Assembly (NCBI RefSeq): GCF_012927125.1
Contig: NZ_JABBFZ010000022.1
Span: 58,457-122,456 of the forward strand
Source of the DNA: Paraburkholderia antibiotica
GTDB lineage: Bacteria; Pseudomonadota; Gammaproteobacteria; Burkholderiales; Burkholderiaceae
DNA length: 64,000 bases
Reading direction: 5' to 3'
The notes beneath the pieces are model-generated. The model had not been told where the DNA came from. It saw only the letters and a program-made list of their open reading frames with translations, and searched no databases. Each line of letters opens with the position of its first letter. Position 1 is the first letter of the stretch. The translations under genes and the position numbers were made by a program. This document shows, piece by piece, positions 17,567-25,645 of the stretch.

Positions 17567-19611
17567 GGGAGTTGACTGCCTTGCATTGCCTGCATCGCGG
17601 CGCCCTGGCGCCCGTCGAGCGCTGGCGGTGGCGTGCCAGGCTGCATGCTGGGCTGCGCACCGGGCGCCGTGGGCGCTCCGGGCGCACCACCTTGTTGCTG
17701 TTGCTGTTGCGGTGGCGTGCCGAGCGCAGCTGCAACCTGCTGGTCGAGCTCGTCGTTCGGCATGAATTGGGACACGTTGAAGCCCTGGTCGCTGAGCCAC
17801 TGCTTGAGCAGTGCCTGCAACGCCTGCATCGGAATAATCCCCGCCTGGGCGTACGGTGTGATCGTCTGCAGCGTTTCAATGCTGCGCGCCTGCGCCTGCT
17901 CTTTCTGGAGGATGCCCTCTGCACCTTTCGCGACAACCTTCGCATCCGCCTTGATCGTCGGGTCGGGGTCATACAGCATGTTGAACGCCCAGAACTGCTG
18001 GATCATCGGCTCTATGCCGTCGCGGTCCATGTTGATGATGACGTTCTTGATGCCCTTGAGCGCGCCGCCGTACAGCAGCGAGAGACCGCCCATCGTCTGG
18101 CCGCCGCCGCCGACGTTCTGGTTCCCGTACGTGTAGGCAGGAATGCCGCTCAGATCGTCGGCGAGTTGCATCTGCTCGTTGAAGATGTTCTGCAGTTCGC
18201 CCGCGATATACGGCGCGACCACGTAGCGCACGGCTGGGCCGCTCCCGCTATTGCTCGATTTGAGGAAGTACACCTTCCACGCGTGGATCTTCTCCGGATC
18301 GTTCTCCGACTCGTCGAGTCTGTCGGAATCAATTTCTACCATCGGCCCCGCCGCGTGCGCCATGTTCTTGACCATGCTGCGCGCCGCGCCGTTGGCCGTG
18401 CGCTGGACGTCGCGAATCAGCTGCGGCACACCCTCGCCCCAGAACTGGCCCGGCTTCTTGTTGAAGCTCGTCACGTGGTACGGACGGCGCCCCAGCGGGT
18501 CAGGATTGAGCAGCGCGCGAATCGCGTAAGTGCCGACGAGCCATACGTTGCATTCGTATTGGGCCTCGAGGTCGTCGACCTTGACGCCCCATTCACGCAG
18601 CAGCTTGCCCTGCACGCGGCCCCAGAAGTCCAGCACGTCGATGGTTTCGCTCGTATGCCAAAGGGAACCCTGGTGCTTCTCGTCGCGCGCACGCGCGCCA
18701 TCGCTCGATAGCCAGTCGCGAAAGCCTGCGTCGAACTCGTCGATCACCATGCGGATAGCGTTCTCGTCGAAGTTCGGCAGGCCGATACAGTCGTACAGCT
18801 TCGCCTTCGTCATGCGCATGCGCTCGATGACGTTGTTCGCGTCCTGTGGATTGGTGGCTTCCGGAGATGGATAGAAATCGAGCGGCGAAACCCGCTCCGG
18901 CACCATCACTGCCTGCGTCGCCACGACGAGCTTCGAGCCATTCCATTGAAGCGAGTCACGATTGCGTACAACCGGGCCTTTCAGCACGCCGCCCGGATAG
19001 GTCACGATATCCGACTGCCACTGCTCGAAAACCGCCTTCCAGCCGGCCTCGGTCATCTGGTCGTTGATCTTGTCGGACATGCGGCTGCATGCATCGGCCG
19101 CAATGCGCTGCATTTCCGACACCGCAACCGCCTTGAGATCCTTCGCCCGCTGCTGGTCGAGCACCATGCTCGGATAGCCCCGCGCGATGATCTCGCGCAT
19201 CACCATCTGCTCAACCTGCTGCATCAACGAATCCGGCAGGTCGGGAATCGGCGTCGGCTGGATCGTCCAGGGTTGATCCGCCGCATTCACCAGGACGTCC
19301 TTCAGCCACGATTCAGCGGCCCGGCACTTCAGGCCGGTGATGTTCATGTAAATATCGATCCCGCCCAGCTTCGGAATATCGTCGGGATCGTATTCACCAT
19401 TTCGCTGCCGCGTGCATTGAAGCATCACCTGCTCGATGCCGCTCGCGATTCGGTGCTGCTTATTGACGTTGAAGCACTCCCGTACGTGCTCCGCAAGGTC
19501 GCTCACGGGTGACTGCTGCTGTTCCTCGCGGGTCTCCTGAAAGCGCATGCCCGGCGGCGGAATAGCATCGCTCTGCTGGGTCTTCAGGCCGATCAGGGAA
19601 ACTGCGCTCAT
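17557..19611 (-). CDS. Portal protein
   Basis: The 684-residue protein forms the dodecameric DNA gate. Its size and layout match the large portals of podoviruses: an N-terminal helical wing (AEHVRECFNVNKQHRIASGIEQ), a clip/stem region, a PTPIPDLPDSLMQQVEQMV segment, a conserved ISPLDFYPSP-like block (VSPLDFYPSPEATN), and a C-terminal Gln/Pro-rich barrel tail with a run of Gln (~residue 640). The start ATG overlaps the stop of the large terminase gene by 4 bp, the usual gene pair. Downstream genes are head and fibre genes. Confidence 0.9.
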   Translation of the reverse strand: MSAVSLIGLKTQQSDAIPPPGMRFQETREEQQQSPVSDLAEHVRECFNVNKQHRIASGIEQVMLQCTRQRNGEYDPDDIPKLGGIDIYMNITGLKCRAAESWLKDVLVNAADQPWTIQPTPIPDLPDSLMQQVEQMVMREIIARGYPSMVLDQQRAKDLKAVAVSEMQRIAADACSRMSDKINDQMTEAGWKAVFEQWQSDIVTYPGGVLKGPVVRNRDSLQWNGSKLVVATQAVMVPERVSPLDFYPSPEATNPQDANNVIERMRMTKAKLYDCIGLPNFDENAIRMVIDEFDAGFRDWLSSDGARARDEKHQGSLWHTSETIDVLDFWGRVQGKLLREWGVKVDDLEAQYECNVWLVGTYAIRALLNPDPLGRRPYHVTSFNKKPGQFWGEGVPQLIRDVQRTANGAARSMVKNMAHAAGPMVEIDSDRLDESENDPEKIHAWKVYFLKSSNSGSGPAVRYVVAPYIAGELQNIFNEQMQLADDLSGIPAYTYGNQNVGGGGQTMGGLSLLYGGALKGIKNVIINMDRDGIEPMIQQFWAFNMLYDPDPTIKADAKVVAKGAEGILQKEQAQARSIETLQTITPYAQAGIIPMQALQALLKQWLSDQGFNVSQFMPNDELDQQVAAALGTPPQQQQQQGGAPGAPTAPGAQPSMQPGTPPPALDGRQGAAMQAMQGSQLPSP

Positions 19612-21068
19612 ACGATCAGAAACTCCTGGTTGTTACGACTGCGCCGCGCGCTGGGCGCCGGCCACTTCGGGTCAATATCCTTGATGGCCGACAGCCCATC
19701 GAAAAAGTCGTCATGACGGCCCGCCGGAAACGGCAGGAATTCCTCGTCGACAAACTGCGCAATCAGGTCGCGCGCCACGCCGTCGGTACCGGTTTTCCAC
19801 ATGGTCTGTGGGAACCACCAGCGCGACGCCTCGAAATCAGGCGCAAGCCGTTCGATGCGTGGTTCCTTCTTACCGTCGTCAGGGAGCGGCACAACCTTGA
19901 ACCGGTAGTTCTCGTTGTTCTGCACTTCCTCGAGGTATTCGAGCTCCTGCTCGAAGCCGTTTTTCTTGAAGCCCGTCGCGATCGGCCGCCACTTGCGGTG
20001 CATGGCGATGATTGCCTCGTGCCGCGCCTTGAGTTTGAGCCGGTCATACACCGCGTCGAGCAGGTAGTAGTTGCGATCGAGATGCAGCCCCACGAGCAGG
20101 ATCGCCGTGTAGTCGCTGGTCTTTTTCTGGGTGCGCGCCGGGTCGACGAGCAGGTAGCGATTCATCATCCACATCGCCCGGCCGATGTCCTTCTGGTCGT
20201 AGTAGCGCAGCCAGTACTTCAAAAACGTGCCGCCGCCTTTCGCTGGTGGCTTGCCCTGGTAGAGCGACATCCATTCACGCGAGCCGACCGCCAGACGCTT
20301 CTGGTCGAGCGCCTTCGCTGAAAAGCGCTCGGGCACAAGCGGCTCGCCAGCTTCGCGGCCCAGGGGGTCATCTGGCTCGTCCGCGATCGCGGGCAGATTG
20401 ACGACTTCCCAATTTTCTTGCGGATGCTCACGAAGCAGCCAACCGGCGAGATCATCATCGTGCCAGCGCGTGTGCATGATGATGAGAATCGAGTTCTCGG
20501 CCAGACGCGTGTAGACGACCGAGCGATACCAGTTCTTCACGTGCTCGCGGAACGTGTCGCTGTCCGCTTCGGCGCGCGACTTGAACGGGTCATCGATGAT
20601 GAACACTTTCGCCGGGAAGCCCGTACCGCCGCCGCGGATCGTGACGCCAAGATACTTGCCGCCCGCGTTCGTATGGAAGTTCGCCTTCGCCTTGCTGCTT
20701 GGGTCGAGGTCGAAGCCTGGGAAGATGGCGCGGTGCATCGGCGACGAAACCGCGCCGCGCACTGCGTTCCCGTTGAGCTCCACGAGATCGTCACCATAGC
20801 TCGCAGCGATGATGGGCCAGTCCGGGTGCTTGCCCATGATCCACGCGGGCGCCTTGCGCGACACCATCTCACTCTTGCCATGCTGCGGCGGCGCGAAAAT
20901 CATGATGCGCCCATACCCGCGTGCGACTGCGCGCTCGATGACCTCGGCAAGGTGACGGTGAAACCGGTTCGCCGTGTAGCGCGGATCGACGAGCAGCGAA
21001 TAGATGATGAGGCTATCGTGCCCGGCCTGCAGCATCGCCGCAGTCTGCTCGTTACTCGTCGACGACAT
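19608..21068 (-). CDS. terL: Terminase large subunit
   Basis: The 486-residue protein is the ATP-driven packaging motor and headful/cos nuclease. A Walker A-type motif APPQHGKSEM is at residues 59-68, a Walker B IIDD at ~157-160, and the coupling motif IIMHTRWHDDDLAG near residue 205. The C-terminal RNase H-like nuclease part begins around residue 300 with YLLVDPA (first Asp) and ends with HDDFFDGLS (last acidic residues). The gene overlaps the small subunit gene by 17 bp and the portal by 4 bp. Confidence 0.95.
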   Translation of the reverse strand: MSSTSNEQTAAMLQAGHDSLIIYSLLVDPRYTANRFHRHLAEVIERAVARGYGRIMIFAPPQHGKSEMVSRKAPAWIMGKHPDWPIIAASYGDDLVELNGNAVRGAVSSPMHRAIFPGFDLDPSSKAKANFHTNAGGKYLGVTIRGGGTGFPAKVFIIDDPFKSRAEADSDTFREHVKNWYRSVVYTRLAENSILIIMHTRWHDDDLAGWLLREHPQENWEVVNLPAIADEPDDPLGREAGEPLVPERFSAKALDQKRLAVGSREWMSLYQGKPPAKGGGTFLKYWLRYYDQKDIGRAMWMMNRYLLVDPARTQKKTSDYTAILLVGLHLDRNYYLLDAVYDRLKLKARHEAIIAMHRKWRPIATGFKKNGFEQELEYLEEVQNNENYRFKVVPLPDDGKKEPRIERLAPDFEASRWWFPQTMWKTGTDGVARDLIAQFVDEEFLPFPAGRHDDFFDGLSAIKDIDPKWPAPSARRSRNNQEFLIV

Positions 21069-21804
21069 AGCCGGCTTCGCGCAGCATTTCCTTCGCCACG
21101 CGCTCTTTCACGTCGGGCGTCAGCGACTCGGTTATCTCGGCCACGCCGATGACACCCTTATGCTCAAGCACCTTCCTGAACATGCCAATATGTTCGCCGA
21201 CCTTCACGAGTGCATCGGGCTTCGAGTGCTGGAGCACCTTGATGCCGTCCTTCGTGACCTGCACGCCGGCGTATGCGGTGCGTGCGGCGCCAGTCAGCTT
21301 GCGAGTGTCGGGGATATAGACGTCCGTTACGCCTTCGCCAAAGCACTCAGGACAATCCGGATTCGGGTCTTTCAGCTTGTGATAGCCGGTGCCGCCCATC
21401 TCGTCGAACGGCCGTACCGGATCATCGTCATCCGCATCGCGCTGGTCCGCTTCCCACTGCGCAAAGTCGCGCTCGCGCTCGCCCGCGGTGCGCTGGTAGC
21501 GAAAGCCGATGCCGTAGCAATAGCGGCAGCACAGATGCCGATGCTGGATCAGGTCGTTCGCGTCAGTGATCGCGATGTCCCACAGCAGTTCGGTGATGTT
21601 CTCCTGGGAGATCTTCACGCGTTCGCGCAGCTCGCCCTCGCCCTGTTCGATAAGAGCCACAATTTCCGGATCGCGCAGCAACCGGCTCGCCGCTGTCTCG
21701 GCGCTGTTACCGCGCGCGGCGTATCCCGCCCGCTGATACGCCGCGCTCGCGTTCCGGTCCTTCAGGAATTCGGCGACGAACCGGAGTTGCTTCTCTGTTG
21801 CCAT
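21052..21804 (-). CDS. terS: Terminase small subunit with zinc-binding CxxCxGxG motifs
   Basis: The product has 250 residues. Residues 1-75 match the Terminase_2 small subunit family: KQLRFVAEFLKDRNASAAYQRAGYAA...NSAETAASRLLRDPEI. This is the DNA-recognition helix-turn-helix part. Residues ~95-160 carry two DnaJ-like half sites, CRYCYGIG and CPECFGEG, that should bind one zinc. The C-terminus (KVLEHKGVIGVAEI) includes the oligomerisation region. The start is the ATG 12 bp after a small membrane-protein ORF. Confidence 0.9.
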   Translation of the reverse strand: MATEKQLRFVAEFLKDRNASAAYQRAGYAARGNSAETAASRLLRDPEIVALIEQGEGELRERVKISQENITELLWDIAITDANDLIQHRHLCCRYCYGIGFRYQRTAGERERDFAQWEADQRDADDDDPVRPFDEMGGTGYHKLKDPNPDCPECFGEGVTDVYIPDTRKLTGAARTAYAGVQVTKDGIKVLQHSKPDALVKVGEHIGMFRKVLEHKGVIGVAEITESLTPDVKERVAKEMLREAGYVVDE

Positions 21805-21816
21805 GCCGAACTACGG

Positions 21817-21969
21817 TCAGTGGCCGAAAATCAAGCCGAGGCCCAAGCCCACAATCAGCGCGAACACGATGCGCGCGCCGATGCAGCAACGGCAATCTGT
21901 GCCCTCGGTCAGAAACGCGAGCGCACGCCCGACGCGGCTATCTTCGCGGTCGCAGGGGTTAAGCTTCAT
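21817..21969 (-). CDS. Small membrane protein, 50 residues
   Basis: ATG at 21969 overlaps (ATGA) the stop of a 16-residue ORF and opens a 50-codon frame ending 12 bp before the small terminase start. The N-terminus is charged with Cys residues (CDREDSRVG, TDCRCC), and the C-terminal ~20 residues form one hydrophobic helix (IVFALIVGLGLGLIF). The Gly-rich membrane segment could suit a holin or a membrane-tethering role, but no holin family is recognised. Confidence 0.55.
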   Translation of the reverse strand: MKLNPCDREDSRVGRALAFLTEGTDCRCCIGARIVFALIVGLGLGLIFGH

Positions 21970-22016
21970 CGCTTCGGCGGCTTCGGTGGAAGCTTGTTTT
22001 TGCAGGGACAGGCCAT
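21966..22016 (-). CDS. Possible 16-residue leader peptide
   Basis: ATG at 22016, preceded by GGAGAAAACGCAG, encodes MACPCKNKLPPKPPKR and its stop overlaps the next ATG (ATGA). Good ribosome-binding site and stop-start overlap suggest it is translated. It has a CPC motif and a Pro/Lys tail. Too short for a family. Confidence 0.35.
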   Translation of the reverse strand: MACPCKNKLPPKPPKR

Positions 22017-22095
22017 CTGCGTTTTCTCCTGTGGAGTGTCCGGTTGTTGGGTCTCGTGCGCATGGCGGTGAGATTCGTTGTGTGCACGGCTGCGG

Positions 22096-22839
22096 TTATT
22101 CGACGATGAGCCAGTCGTCGGCGAGAATCGAATCCATGCCCGGAACGAACACGCAGACGGTATCGTCGGCACGCTTGATTGCGAGGTACGCCTCGTACGG
22201 CACCATCGAGCCCTCGCCGAAGTGCGCCTTCGCTGCGCCCGTCTGCGCCGGATACGATGCCGCCGGAACGAAATACACAAACTGACCGGCACCGTTCCAG
22301 CCGCGACGCGCGACGCGCTGGCCACGCTTGAGCGCATCGAGCGCCGAGCTGAAGGTGACGGCGGGCATGTTGAGCGGCACGGAGTTGTCTGCCGTGACAC
22401 CGACGCATCGCTGCTCCCTCGAACAGATCGCGTTGTTATGTCCATTGATGATGTAGCACACAGCGTGCTCAACATCTGCAATGCGCGCCGTGCCGTTGCT
22501 GGCATGAGTCATCGACATCCAGACGCGTTCACGCAAAACGAGCTCGTCCGTCGGCTTGAGTTCCGCCGCCGCATCTTGTTTCGCCGCCTGCCCCTTCTGG
22601 AACGGCATCCATTCGGCGTAATAGCCCATCGCCGGATACGGTTCGTCATCCTGCACGAGCGGAACGCTGGTACGCGCGTGCGTGACGCCGTTGGCGTCGA
22701 ACACAGCGAGGTTCACGAGGGCATCGGAATGCACGTGGGCGATGATCGCCGCGAGCGGTGCGCCGGGCGCGAAACCGGCTTCCGAAATATTCGACGACGG
22801 AGTGAACCAGACGACGCGGCCGACCGAGGGTTTAATCAT
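22096..22839 (-). CDS. Phage protein with C-terminal DUF2829 / Tad2-like domain
   Basis: The product has 247 residues. The final ~90 residues match DUF2829: FSSALDALKRGQRVARRGWNG, FVYFVPAASY, VPYEAYLAIKRADDTVCVFVPG, LADDWLIVE. DUF2829 is the family of Tad2, which sequesters the cyclic ADP-ribose signal of Thoeris defence; anti-defence function here is inference, since many phages carry the family without tests. Residues 1-65 (VGRVVWFTPSSN, LVNLAVFDANGV) match a domain common in phage genes, and residues ~65-150 are unassigned. It is the first gene after the late terminator, with a good GGAG site before ATG 22839. Confidence 0.8.
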   Translation of the reverse strand: MIKPSVGRVVWFTPSSNISEAGFAPGAPLAAIIAHVHSDALVNLAVFDANGVTHARTSVPLVQDDEPYPAMGYYAEWMPFQKGQAAKQDAAAELKPTDELVLRERVWMSMTHASNGTARIADVEHAVCYIINGHNNAICSREQRCVGVTADNSVPLNMPAVTFSSALDALKRGQRVARRGWNGAGQFVYFVPAASYPAQTGAAKAHFGEGSMVPYEAYLAIKRADDTVCVFVPGMDSILADDWLIVE

Positions 22840-22909
22840 GAGAGCTCCTGAGTGGCGCTAGAAACGAAAACGCCCAGCGCGGCGGGAGCCTGCTGAGCGT
22901 TCCAGAAAC

Positions 22910-22935
22910 GAAAAAAGCCCGCGCTTGGCGGGCTT
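22910..22935 (-). terminator. Intrinsic terminator between late regulator and late genes
   Basis: On the minus strand the stem AGCCCGC / GCGGGCT (arms 22928-22934 and 22916-22922, 5-nt loop) is followed by TTTTTCG. A second weaker hairpin (arms ACGC-CAGC / GCTG-GCGT) lies at about 22869-22901. The place, directly after the presumed Q-like gene and before the late genes, is that of lambda tR'. Confidence 0.85.
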
Positions 22936-22991
22936 CGGGCGCACCTGTGGCGGTGCAATACGCGCTATTTTCAGCGCGAAATGCTGATCGG

Positions 22992-23576
22992 TCAAGCGGC
23001 GTGCATCTCGCCTATCAGGCCCGCTTCACCCAGACTCTCCTCAATCCGGGAATATGCCCGGTCAAATTCCCCGATCTCACGCGGCGTGCCGACGAGTGCG
23101 CGCTCGATCATGCCGGCATGCTTGGCGACCGTATTACGGTCCACGCCGAACTGTTTGCCAAGCGCCGTGTAGTCTGGCTTCTCGCGCAGAATCGCCGCCC
23201 GAATGAGAACGGCGCGCAATCGCACGTTGCTCAGATGTCCGGCGAACAGTGGCGCCGTGTAGACCTCCGCAAGTGCCTTGAGGGCGCGGCCGAACTCGTC
23301 GTTGACGTACTGACCGGAGCAGCACCGCCGGCGGCACGAACACGGCAGCAACTCGGGCGCGTACCGTACCACCAGGACCGCGCGCTGCGCCGGCGTCAGC
23401 CTCTCCAGCTCGGCGCGCACCATGCCGGCCTGTCCGGCGCCATCCATGCCGGAAAGCCCGCGCCCGGTTCCCGGCGGTGCGAACATGCCGGCCATCGCCG
23501 AGCGCCCGTATTGCTCCGTGCTGAAGGAGAACGCATAGCGCAGTGCGCCGTCCGTGCTCCGGAAGATCGGTTCCAT
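22992..23576 (-). CDS. Putative late-gene regulator (Q-like), HTH plus Cys-rich motif
   Basis: The start is taken as the ATG at 23576 (MEPIFRSTDG), six bases after AGGAG; earlier TTG and ATG codons are too close to that site. The 194-residue product has a Cys cluster CSCRRRCC near residue 79, probably zinc-binding, and a C-terminal helix-turn-helix TALGKQFGVDRNTVAKHAG. It starts with RYAFSFSTEQYGRS and includes LTPAQRAVLVVRYAPE. This plan matches proteins annotated as phage antitermination or late regulators. It is the last gene before the terminator at 22910-22935, as expected for an antiterminator. Confidence 0.7.
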   Translation of the reverse strand: MEPIFRSTDGALRYAFSFSTEQYGRSAMAGMFAPPGTGRGLSGMDGAGQAGMVRAELERLTPAQRAVLVVRYAPELLPCSCRRRCCSGQYVNDEFGRALKALAEVYTAPLFAGHLSNVRLRAVLIRAAILREKPDYTALGKQFGVDRNTVAKHAGMIERALVGTPREIGEFDRAYSRIEESLGEAGLIGEMHAA

Positions 23577-23595
23577 CGTCATCTCCTGCAAACCC

Positions 23596-24090
23596 TCACC
23601 TCAAAGCCTTGACAACCGTGGCGATCGCCGCGCCGCTGTTCACTGCATCGCCCGGAAAGCGCAGCACGCGCCAGCCAGCGAGCGCGGCGGCGTTGTACTT
23701 TTCGCAGTCCGCTGCATAGCCAGAGCCGCGCGTGTGGCGACCACCGGTCCATGTGCCGCCTTCGACCTCCACCGCGAGCCGCACGTCGGGCCACGCGAAG
23801 TCAAAGCGCCATCTGCGCACGCTGTCGAACTGGTGCTCGCGCACTGGCGCGGGCAGCTTCTCGGCACGAACGTGGAGCGCGAACGTTTCCTCGATCGCGC
23901 TCGGGCCAGCCTTGCGCTTTGCCTTGGGCTTGGCCGCTGCCTTCTTTGCTGTCGGCGGCCGCACTGGCGGCGCACCGATGAGGTGGGATAGCGCGCGGTC
24001 GAGCGGTACGGGCCCGCGCTTGCGCAGCGCGCGCGACGCGCCGGCGATCTGCGCCGAGACGCGGGCGTTTGCTGGAGTGCTACGCGTCAC
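23596..24090 (-). CDS. PD-(D/E)XK nuclease, DUF559/VSR-like
   Basis: The start is a GTG at 24090 overlapping the upstream stop (GTGA), giving 164 residues. Residues 1-75 are basic and Ala/Lys-rich (KKAAAKPKAKRKAG). The nuclease domain follows: SAIEETFALHVRAEKL, RRWRFDFAWPDVRLAVEVEGG with the Asp and Glu-X-Glu active-site residues, GRHTRGSGYAADCEKYN and GWRVLRFPG. Such nucleases in phage replication regions may act as junction resolvases in place of RusA; a mismatch-repair role like Vsr is less likely. It lies between the replication genes and the Q-like gene. Confidence 0.82.
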   Translation of the reverse strand: MTRSTPANARVSAQIAGASRALRKRGPVPLDRALSHLIGAPPVRPPTAKKAAAKPKAKRKAGPSAIEETFALHVRAEKLPAPVREHQFDSVRRWRFDFAWPDVRLAVEVEGGTWTGGRHTRGSGYAADCEKYNAAALAGWRVLRFPGDAVNSGAAIATVVKALR

Positions 24091-25391
24091 GCCTTGTTCT
24101 CCCGCTCGCGCTGCGCGCCGGCATCGCGGCCGCGCTCGATCGCGTTCGCGAACCACGTCAGCATGAGATCGACATCGATCGGCACGCCTTTCGCGAGCAC
24201 GATGCGGTCGAAAGCTTCGGCCCACTGCAGCGCGTCGGTCGTCTGCGTGAACGCCAGATCGTCGACGCTAGTGCTGTGCTCGACCGCCTCGACCGATGGA
24301 ACGGCCCGCCGCATCCAGTCCATAGCCGCGCGCACCGCGACCTGAATCCGCGACACGAATTGCGAGCGATCGCGGCCCCACATCTGCGAGATTTCGCGCG
24401 CGGTCTCGAGTGCCTTTTCGTCGATGTCGCCGTCGAGGACGAGCCATGCCGGCCGTTTGCCGCACGGCGGCTTCCACATCTGCGCGCCGTTGAGATAGGT
24501 GTAGCCGCGTAATTCGAGCGTGCGCACGGCGGCGCGAGCCGCAAAGTGCTTCGATACAAGGTACCGCTGCGACGCTGACAGATCGCGATTTCGGTACAGC
24601 ATCGCCAGCTCGTCGTCCGATGCAGTCGCGAGATCATGGTCGAAAGGCTTGTTGCACGCGGTTTGCGATGCGGCGGCGACCGCCTTTCGCAATTCTTCGA
24701 TCCATCGAGCGGAATCGCTCGTTGTGCGCGCCATCATGTAGAACGCAAACGCATGGTCTGTCGTCAGCGCCACAGTCGCGGCTTCGCGAGGGAGCGGGGC
24801 GGTGTCGAGCCTGCTACCTTCAGGCAGGGGCCCGCCGATCCATGCAGCGCGTGCATGTATGTCCCAATCGACATCGGCTGGAATACGCACCACACCCACC
24901 GGCTCTTGCGCCCCACCGGCAGCTATCGCGGCGTAGCGAGGGACACGGGCGGCGAGCGGGATTGAGTACGGCGCCACCGAAGATGCGCACGCGCCTCTGT
25001 CCTTGAGCATGCCTTGCTTCTGCTTATCGGTGATCACTCGGCCGTCATCGGTCATCCATGCAGCCGTATCCTGCACCGCCCCGCCAGCAGCGAGAGAGAC
25101 GTCGGCCAGCTCGTACGTCGCTGCGAAGACGTCGGGCTTGCACGGATAGAACTCGCCCTTCACGCCCTTGATGATCCAGTCGCCCGGCGATGCTGTCATC
25201 GTGCCTTCCAGCGTTTCGATGGCGATACACCCATCGCCTTCACTGGTCCAATTCTGCATTCCGGCCTTGTTGGTCCAGCCGATGAATGCCCAGACGGCAT
25301 CCTCATGAGCTTTATTCGTCGAGCCGTCAGCCGGCGACGTTGGCAATTGGAAAGCCTCGACCACGACCGGCTTCTTTCGATACTTCATCAC
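24087..25391 (-). CDS. Phage protein with N-terminal PGDYG-like domain
   Basis: The 434-residue protein starts MMKYRKKPVVVEAFQL and continues to GDWIIKGVKGEFYPCKPDVFAATYE near residue 92, the pattern of the PGDYG family common in phages. Residues ~110-210 (including VVRIPADVDWDIHARAAWIGGPLP) and 210-434 (helical, LRKAVAAASQTACNKPFDHD, TFQTTDALQWAEAFDRI) are unassigned. The fused architecture is longer than the ~90-residue stand-alone domain. ATGA overlaps join it to both neighbours. Function unknown. Confidence 0.75.
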   Translation of the reverse strand: MMKYRKKPVVVEAFQLPTSPADGSTNKAHEDAVWAFIGWTNKAGMQNWTSEGDGCIAIETLEGTMTASPGDWIIKGVKGEFYPCKPDVFAATYELADVSLAAGGAVQDTAAWMTDDGRVITDKQKQGMLKDRGACASSVAPYSIPLAARVPRYAAIAAGGAQEPVGVVRIPADVDWDIHARAAWIGGPLPEGSRLDTAPLPREAATVALTTDHAFAFYMMARTTSDSARWIEELRKAVAAASQTACNKPFDHDLATASDDELAMLYRNRDLSASQRYLVSKHFAARAAVRTLELRGYTYLNGAQMWKPPCGKRPAWLVLDGDIDEKALETAREISQMWGRDRSQFVSRIQVAVRAAMDWMRRAVPSVEAVEHSTSVDDLAFTQTTDALQWAEAFDRIVLAKGVPIDVDLMLTWFANAIERGRDAGAQRERENKA

Positions 25392-25645
25392 TCATCACTC
25401 CCTTGATCCCACCATCCATCGGTAATCGGCGGCGTTTTCGGCACCGGTACGGGGCGCGCAACTGGCTGCGCACCTGAACAAACCTGAACATTTTTCTGAC
25501 GTGACGCGGGCGGTGCGCCTTCGGGAAACCGACGCTCGAGCGCCTCGTACGCGACGCGGTAGACGTTGAGCGGGCGCCTGCCCTCGCCGCTCTCGTACTC
25601 GGCGACGAGCTTGTGCGCCCATGCCTTGGAGCCTGGCGTGCTCAT
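25388..25645 (-). CDS. Small phage protein, 85 residues
   Basis: Residues 1-40 are helical (SKAWAHKLVAEYESGEGRRP, YRVAYEALERRFPEG), followed by a Pro-rich tail ending WWDQGSDE. It overlaps the replication gene upstream (25642-25645) and the PGDYG gene downstream by 4 bp each, so it lies in one coupled operon. Such proteins often accompany phage replication initiators, but no family is recognised. Confidence 0.65.
   Translation of the reverse strand: MSTPGSKAWAHKLVAEYESGEGRRPLNVYRVAYEALERRFPEGAPPASRQKNVQVCSGAQPVARPVPVPKTPPITDGWWDQGSDE

Noticed and set aside
17690..17716. Possible CRISPR or microsatellite at the ttgttgctgttgctgttg run
   Set aside because: It is a short CAA/CAG-like run encoding poly-Gln in the portal C-terminus, without spacers.
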